DNA of 18,382 nt from an uncultured Lachnospiraceae bacterium. GTDB taxonomy: Bacteria; Bacillota_A; Clostridia; Lachnospirales; Lachnospiraceae. The notes under the pieces were generated by a model. That model saw nothing but the letters and a program-made list of their open reading frames with translations, had not been told where the DNA came from and did no database searches. Shown here piece by piece: positions 15,901 through 18,382 of the stretch. Within the stretch, counting starts at the first letter, position 1; each line of letters begins with the position of its first letter. The position numbers and the translations under genes were made by a program. The stretch is taken from positions 1 to 18,382 of the forward strand of contig CAJTOU010000026.1 of NCBI GenBank assembly GCA_910577835.1, given 5' to 3'.

Positions 15901-17311
15901 CGGAAACATGATTTCCGCCACCAAGTTTAATTCCCTGATATTCATCAGATTCATTTGTTACAGTTGCATATTTATGTTCATAATCTCTCAAGCCTGTCTT
16001 TTCATCCAGCTTCAGCATATAGATGCCGCCAAACCATGAACCATAACTCATCCAAAGTGTTCCTTCTTCATCATAGAATACACACGGGTCAATGGCATTC
16101 ATACCATAAGTACGATTTCCATTACGATTTTCCAGATAACGGTCTGGAAGTGTATTGCTTCCTGTTACTTTGGCAAAATCTGTTTCTGCTGTTTCCTGTT
16201 CATTTGTAAAACCTGAATAAACAACTGGTCCTACATATGTCCAGTCTCCATCCAGACTGTCTGCGGTAAGCAGCACAATAGATGAATACCAGTGGTCACC
16301 ATTTACACTCATATACATGCACCATTTCTGCATATCTTTATTCCAGATAACATCCGGTGCCCACAGATTATCTGCTATATCATAATTCGCATTCCCTTTT
16401 TTTGCCCATTTTGCAGCTTCGGCAAAAATTGTATCACAATCGCTGTTTATATTATTGGTAAAAGGAGTCCAGTTAATTAAATCTGTGGACTTTGCCCATC
16501 CCATATGTGTACCAAAAATATAATATGTGCCTGTTTTCGGGTCTTTGACAATACTTGGGTCATGTACAGTTACATGATTTACAGTTGTTCCTGTATTATC
16601 TCCATTACTGTTGTCGCCATCATTATCATTGTTGTCATTATCATTGTTATTGTTATCATTTCCTGAAGTAGTGACGTCTTCTGCACTTCCTTCATACTGA
16701 TATGTAACCTTTGCTCGAATCACACCATCCTTGCCATCAATTTTTACAGTCTTTTCTACTGTAAAATCAGCATTTACAACATCTGCAGAAGCAATCGCCG
16801 GAACTGCCAGTCCTGCCAGTGCAAAAATCATAACACCCATAAAAATACCGGCAATATTGCGCTTTTTCTTTTTGATATAAACTACTGCTGTTATTGCAGA
16901 TATCGCTGCTGTCAAAAGAAAAAAGACTGTGGAAACCTTATCTCCGGTGCTTGGTGATTTACTTGGGTCTGTTTGTGTAGAACCAATTTTTTCTACTTCA
17001 CCCTTTACTTCTTTTACAACCTCCTGTCCCGGCTCCAGCTTGTCAAATTTTATAATACTGTCATAGCCGTCTTTTAGCTTGATTCCCTGAGGCAATTCAA
17101 TTTTTATTTCCACATTGGAAATCAATTTTGTACTGGTATTTTTTGCAACTACCTTTACAGCAGCCTCTTCTCCTATTTTATAGGACTCTTTGTCTGTTAT
17201 TAATTCTACATACAAACCGTCCTGTGTCTTTGCAAATACAGCAGGAACCATGGCCAGCGTCATTGCAAATGCAAGGAAAAATGCAAAAAATCTCTTAGAG
17301 AGCTTTTTCAT
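12908..17311 (-). CDS. Large secreted GH43 endo-1,5-alpha-L-arabinanase-like enzyme with N-terminal anchoring module
   Basis: This 1467-residue extracellular protein probably cuts arabinan side chains of pectin. In order: signal peptide (1-27), a small beta domain (28-110), a sortase-like SPSTGD (119-124) with a membrane segment (128-146) and KKKKR, a second signal-peptide-like hydrophobic segment ending ASA (154-176), a short beta segment, an Asn/Asp linker (218-240), then the five-bladed GH43 domain. Likely catalytic acids are Asp251 (VHDPS), Asp408 (NAIDPC) and Glu472 (VSGEAS), with His558 (QGHNSAF) a calcium-linked His. A beta-barrel arabinanase C-terminal domain (about 617-715), an atrophied bacterial Ig-like domain (about 722-800) and LamG/CBM-like beta domains (about 805-995 and 998-1177) follow. 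Residues 1190-1467 I cannot assign. There is no C-terminal anchor. Exact substrate specificity is inferred. Confidence 0.88.
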   Translation of the reverse strand: MKKLSKRFFAFFLAFAMTLAMVPAVFAKTQDGLYVELITDKESYKIGEEAAVKVVAKNTSTKLISNVEIKIELPQGIKLKDGYDSIIKFDKLEPGQEVVKEVKGEVEKIGSTQTDPSKSPSTGDKVSTVFFLLTAAISAITAVVYIKKKKRNIAGIFMGVMIFALAGLAVPAIASADVVNADFTVEKTVKIDGKDGVIRAKVTYQYEGSAEDVTTSGNDNNNNDNDNNDNDGDNSNGDNTGTTVNHVTVHDPSIVKDPKTGTYYIFGTHMGWAKSTDLINWTPFTNNINSDCDTIFAEAAKWAKKGNANYDIADNLWAPDVIWNKDMQKWCMYMSVNGDHWYSSIVLLTADSLDGDWTYVGPVVYSGFTNEQETAETDFAKVTGSNTLPDRYLENRNGNRTYGMNAIDPCVFYDEEGTLWMSYGSWFGGIYMLKLDEKTGLRDYEHKYATVTNESDEYQGIKLGGGNHVSGEASYIEHIGNYYYLFITNGGLTSDGGYNMRVFRSENVTGPYTDPSGNDARYSSENTGAGNISGSVGVRLMSYYKWSHMSYGYCAQGHNSAFVDEDGRAYLVYHTRFDNQGEGHQVRVHQLFQTKDGWLIAAPYEYTGETLPEKGYTDEQIIGTYEVLVHRSNIDFANKECVTGQILSLNNDGTVSGAMNGSWTKEEGTPYASIILDGVEYNGVFVEQIKEETKEKVMTFTLLGSNELAVWGSKLQENDEQMLKDDIQIFTLPASVMDDITLKTTGFYGTKITYQSDKPDVLSNDGKVNRGEANINVTMTVTFTHGTAVESKEYQITVIGTGSVDGKILVGEYFTDKPHNLSEAVTVPNPFNKNTTAGLEIYKGVSIEFDVKGTGGVTSNILSFNNDVKAEGNCLYFTGGSYLGYNADGGFFDANRNADWTMAADYINGEARIRIDITGSGFEVYANNQLAYSNKTLDSSVLITSADFKGYSVVLPWLNEKAAELSFGTGNWWPQELFNGTISNVKLYAYEINEPINQWTYNNYNSGFSYYEDGMKVFANDKSSGSRGVNTTFRDEYKFTDSYKVELDFAMTTGFAGSKGSNNEFVITGEGISYVDKNVNYGAASNYILKLSTGSVTADTETYYVNDSSQTITIPKGKTVHLSMITDSEGDVEAVFNVDGVSTTVSTHVNGSGKLEGVYLLVGRGTGTAKIGNISVVPDDTDVSGPEEDTIPQVTANVTGIAYPDKDSNITITFTGDKELSEKYPVKINGTQISKGLEVDMVTINSILYSGNTCTIELTIKAINGWHSVNGSYDIEIMSGSSALAKENVSYALNVSEDTKYKPIKTEKENQYINGYYKVEGTKMYVMTIIRSDKIHCDGVLAGDVSYGWWNGICSELYCHINGVKYSLGSHIYNGQFANPITWGDGVDSSLIDSDNVVRSYMALGTFDNDTDIDQGAILLNVVDLADIGLTINDITGKQVTFSGFFGPNDGGIRFEGIDAETTYTLQ
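16595..16660 (-). repeat. Imperfect trinucleotide tract encoding an Asn/Asp linker
   Basis: Some 22 codons (residues 218-239 of the GH43 protein) are almost all AAT, AAC or GAT, with a few Gly and Ser. It separates the N-terminal anchoring module from the catalytic domain as a flexible spacer. The repetitive codons make in-frame length change by slippage likely among strains. Confidence 0.7.
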
Positions 17312-17347
17312 ATATATACCTCCTTTATATAATTCCCTATAATTATC

Positions 17348-17376
17348 ATTTTAACCAATAATGCTACAAATTTCAA
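17348..17376 (-). promoter_or_regulatory. Promoter of the GH43 gene
   Basis: TTGAAA (17371-17376), 17 nt and TAAAAT (17348-17353) on the minus strand, each one mismatch from consensus. The predicted start is near 17341, about 30 nt before the ATG, which has AAAGGAGG at 17319-17326. No operator is recognisable. Confidence 0.6.
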
Positions 17377-17446
17377 TACTATATTTATATAAAACTGACA
17401 AATCTGACTCCAATTTATTCCATACCTTTATCCAGTACAATTATAT

Positions 17447-17485
17447 AAAAAAGCCTCCACAATCATATAAATTGTGGAGGCTTTT
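17447..17485 (-). terminator. Rho-independent terminator of the lipoprotein gene
   Basis: A 15-bp stem (GCCTCCACAAT and complement, extended by A-T pairs) closes a 7-nt loop and ends in a run of six T on the minus strand. It begins 10 nt after the lipoprotein stop and separates that gene from the GH43 gene. Confidence 0.92.
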
Positions 17486-17494
17486 CTCACTTTA

Positions 17495-18139
17495 TTATTC
17501 TGTTTCGAGTCCTTCTATACTTATCAATGCATCATTAATTGCCTCATATCCCTTATCGGTAATAGAGTACACTTTATCACTGTCTGCAACTACATCAACT
17601 GTAATACTCTTTGCATCACTATATGTAATGTTATCCAGTCTGTCATTCATCAAATCAAGCATTAACTGAAATACAGCTTCCATTGCTTCATTTAAGTCAA
17701 GGTCTTCTGAAGCAAGATCTGCTGACTTTTCCACCAGCTCGTCCTGAAGTCCGTCAAACAGCCCTGTTATCTGCTGAATCTCAACTGTGACTGTATATCC
17801 GTCTTTTCCGCTCATTTTCTTAGAGCTTTTTACTTCATACTTTGACTTGCTGTAAAGCTCTTTAAAAAATGTTTTGTAATCTTCCTGTAATTTATCAGAA
17901 ATACCTGTAACTCCCATTGATGTAACCATTGCATCCAGATTATTCTGATAATCCTGCTTTGCCTGCTCTTCCGTACGCTTAGTCATCTTCATATATTCTT
18001 TTGTTTCACCCTTTGTCAGAAGGTCCAAGCAAGAATCCACATAGTTAGCAGCATCAAATTCTGCTTTACAGCCTACAAGACTAATTGCCATGACAATTGT
18101 CAGCAAACATGCCATAAATGATTTTTTCATTTTTCTCAT
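17495..18139 (-). CDS. Putative lipoprotein of unknown function
   Basis: This 214-residue protein has a lipoprotein signal: basic start MRKMKKS, hydrophobic core, lipobox LVGC with acceptor Cys24. The mature part is acidic and mostly helical, with a segment rich in Lys, Glu and Tyr (about residues 40-110) and then a short beta region. The overall pattern reminds me of the small DUF5105/DUF4878-type Firmicute lipoproteins, but I cannot place it firmly. It should be anchored to the outer face of the membrane. A second possible start is Met4 (MKKSF), which would not change the lipobox. It has its own promoter and terminator, so it is probably a single-gene unit. Nothing here shows a link to the GH43 enzyme beyond adjacency. 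Confidence 0.8.
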   Translation of the reverse strand: MRKMKKSFMACLLTIVMAISLVGCKAEFDAANYVDSCLDLLTKGETKEYMKMTKRTEEQAKQDYQNNLDAMVTSMGVTGISDKLQEDYKTFFKELYSKSKYEVKSSKKMSGKDGYTVTVEIQQITGLFDGLQDELVEKSADLASEDLDLNEAMEAVFQLMLDLMNDRLDNITYSDAKSITVDVVADSDKVYSITDKGYEAINDALISIEGLETE

Positions 18140-18192
18140 TATCTTTCTCCTTTTTTTTATAAAATATTACAATATTTCTACTGCCAAAATAT

Positions 18193-18221
18193 AATATAAC
18201 ATAACAAAATCAATTATGCAA
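18193..18221 (-). promoter_or_regulatory. Candidate promoter of the lipoprotein gene
   Basis: An extended -10, TGTTATATT (hexamer 18193-18198), lies 17 nt from a weak TTGCAT (18216-18221), predicting a start near 18186. The -35 is poor, which is common with extended -10 promoters. From 18222 to the window end I see no gene, only a weak 6-bp stem AATGGC/GCCATT near 18273-18290. Confidence 0.4.
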
Positions 18222-18382
18222 GCAAAAAATAGTAAAAATACAAAACTTTTGTTCTATAATATCAGTCTTTCAGCAATGGCATCAAAGCCATTTTCTAATT
18301 CTTCCTCCGATTTCTAATATTTTTTTATTTTCTCCAGACATGGAATACCGGTTATTTATAAAGTGCACAGCGGACAAATGGC

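Noticed and set aside
18252..18382. Open plus-strand frame running off the window end
   Set aside because: No start codon or ribosome site and no recognisable protein; could be chance in a short stretch.

Overview
The window looks like a chromosomal segment from an AT-rich Gram-positive gut-type Clostridium, most likely a Lachnospiraceae member. The reasons are strong AGGAGG-type ribosome sites, a class 1B pyrD/pyrK pair, an OMP decarboxylase of the long type, an LPxTG-like sorting motif, a Gram-positive-style lipoprotein and a large secreted arabinan-degrading GH43 enzyme. All genes I accept lie on the minus strand, so transcription runs from high to low coordinates.

Region 1 (1-8548) is a complete type I-C CRISPR-Cas locus. 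In transcription order it is cas3, a 235-bp regulatory gap, cas5d, cas8c (with an internal start for the small subunit Cas11c), cas7, a decayed DUF1016/YhcG nuclease remnant, cas4, cas1, cas2, a leader and a very short CRISPR array that appears to end in a degenerate repeat near base 1.

The main discovery candidate sits in the cas3-cas5 gap. A solitary repeat-like element (6274-6300) on the opposite strand keeps the exact 11-nt 5' handle of the array repeat but has a different, shorter stem. It has its own promoter, whose predicted start is the first base of the element. The bases that follow it match a site next to a TTC PAM, and that site overlaps the start and -10 box of the cas5 promoter. 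In the first 15 positions the only mismatches are at 6 and 12, the positions flipped out in type I Cascade R-loops. This is the architecture of a crRNA-like autorepressor of the Cas-regulating RNA (CreR) type: Cascade loaded with this RNA would silence its own operon. cas3 lies outside this control.

Region 2 (8561-12530) is a de novo pyrimidine operon, pyrC-pyrF-pyrK-pyrD, behind a good sigma-A promoter. cas3 starts 12 nt after the pyrD stop, with no terminator and no clear promoter. Cas3 supply therefore seems tied to pyrimidine-operon read-through while Cascade and adaptation genes have their own regulated promoter. pyrE is not in the window.

Region 3 (12531-17311) is a 359-bp spacer with two terminators, followed by a 1467-residue extracellular GH43 endo-arabinanase-like protein. 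Its N-terminus carries a signal peptide, a small beta domain, a sortase-like motif and then a second signal-peptide-like segment, all ahead of the catalytic domain. Region 4 (17495-18382) is a monocistronic lipoprotein of unknown function with its own promoter and terminator; beyond 18221 I see no gene.
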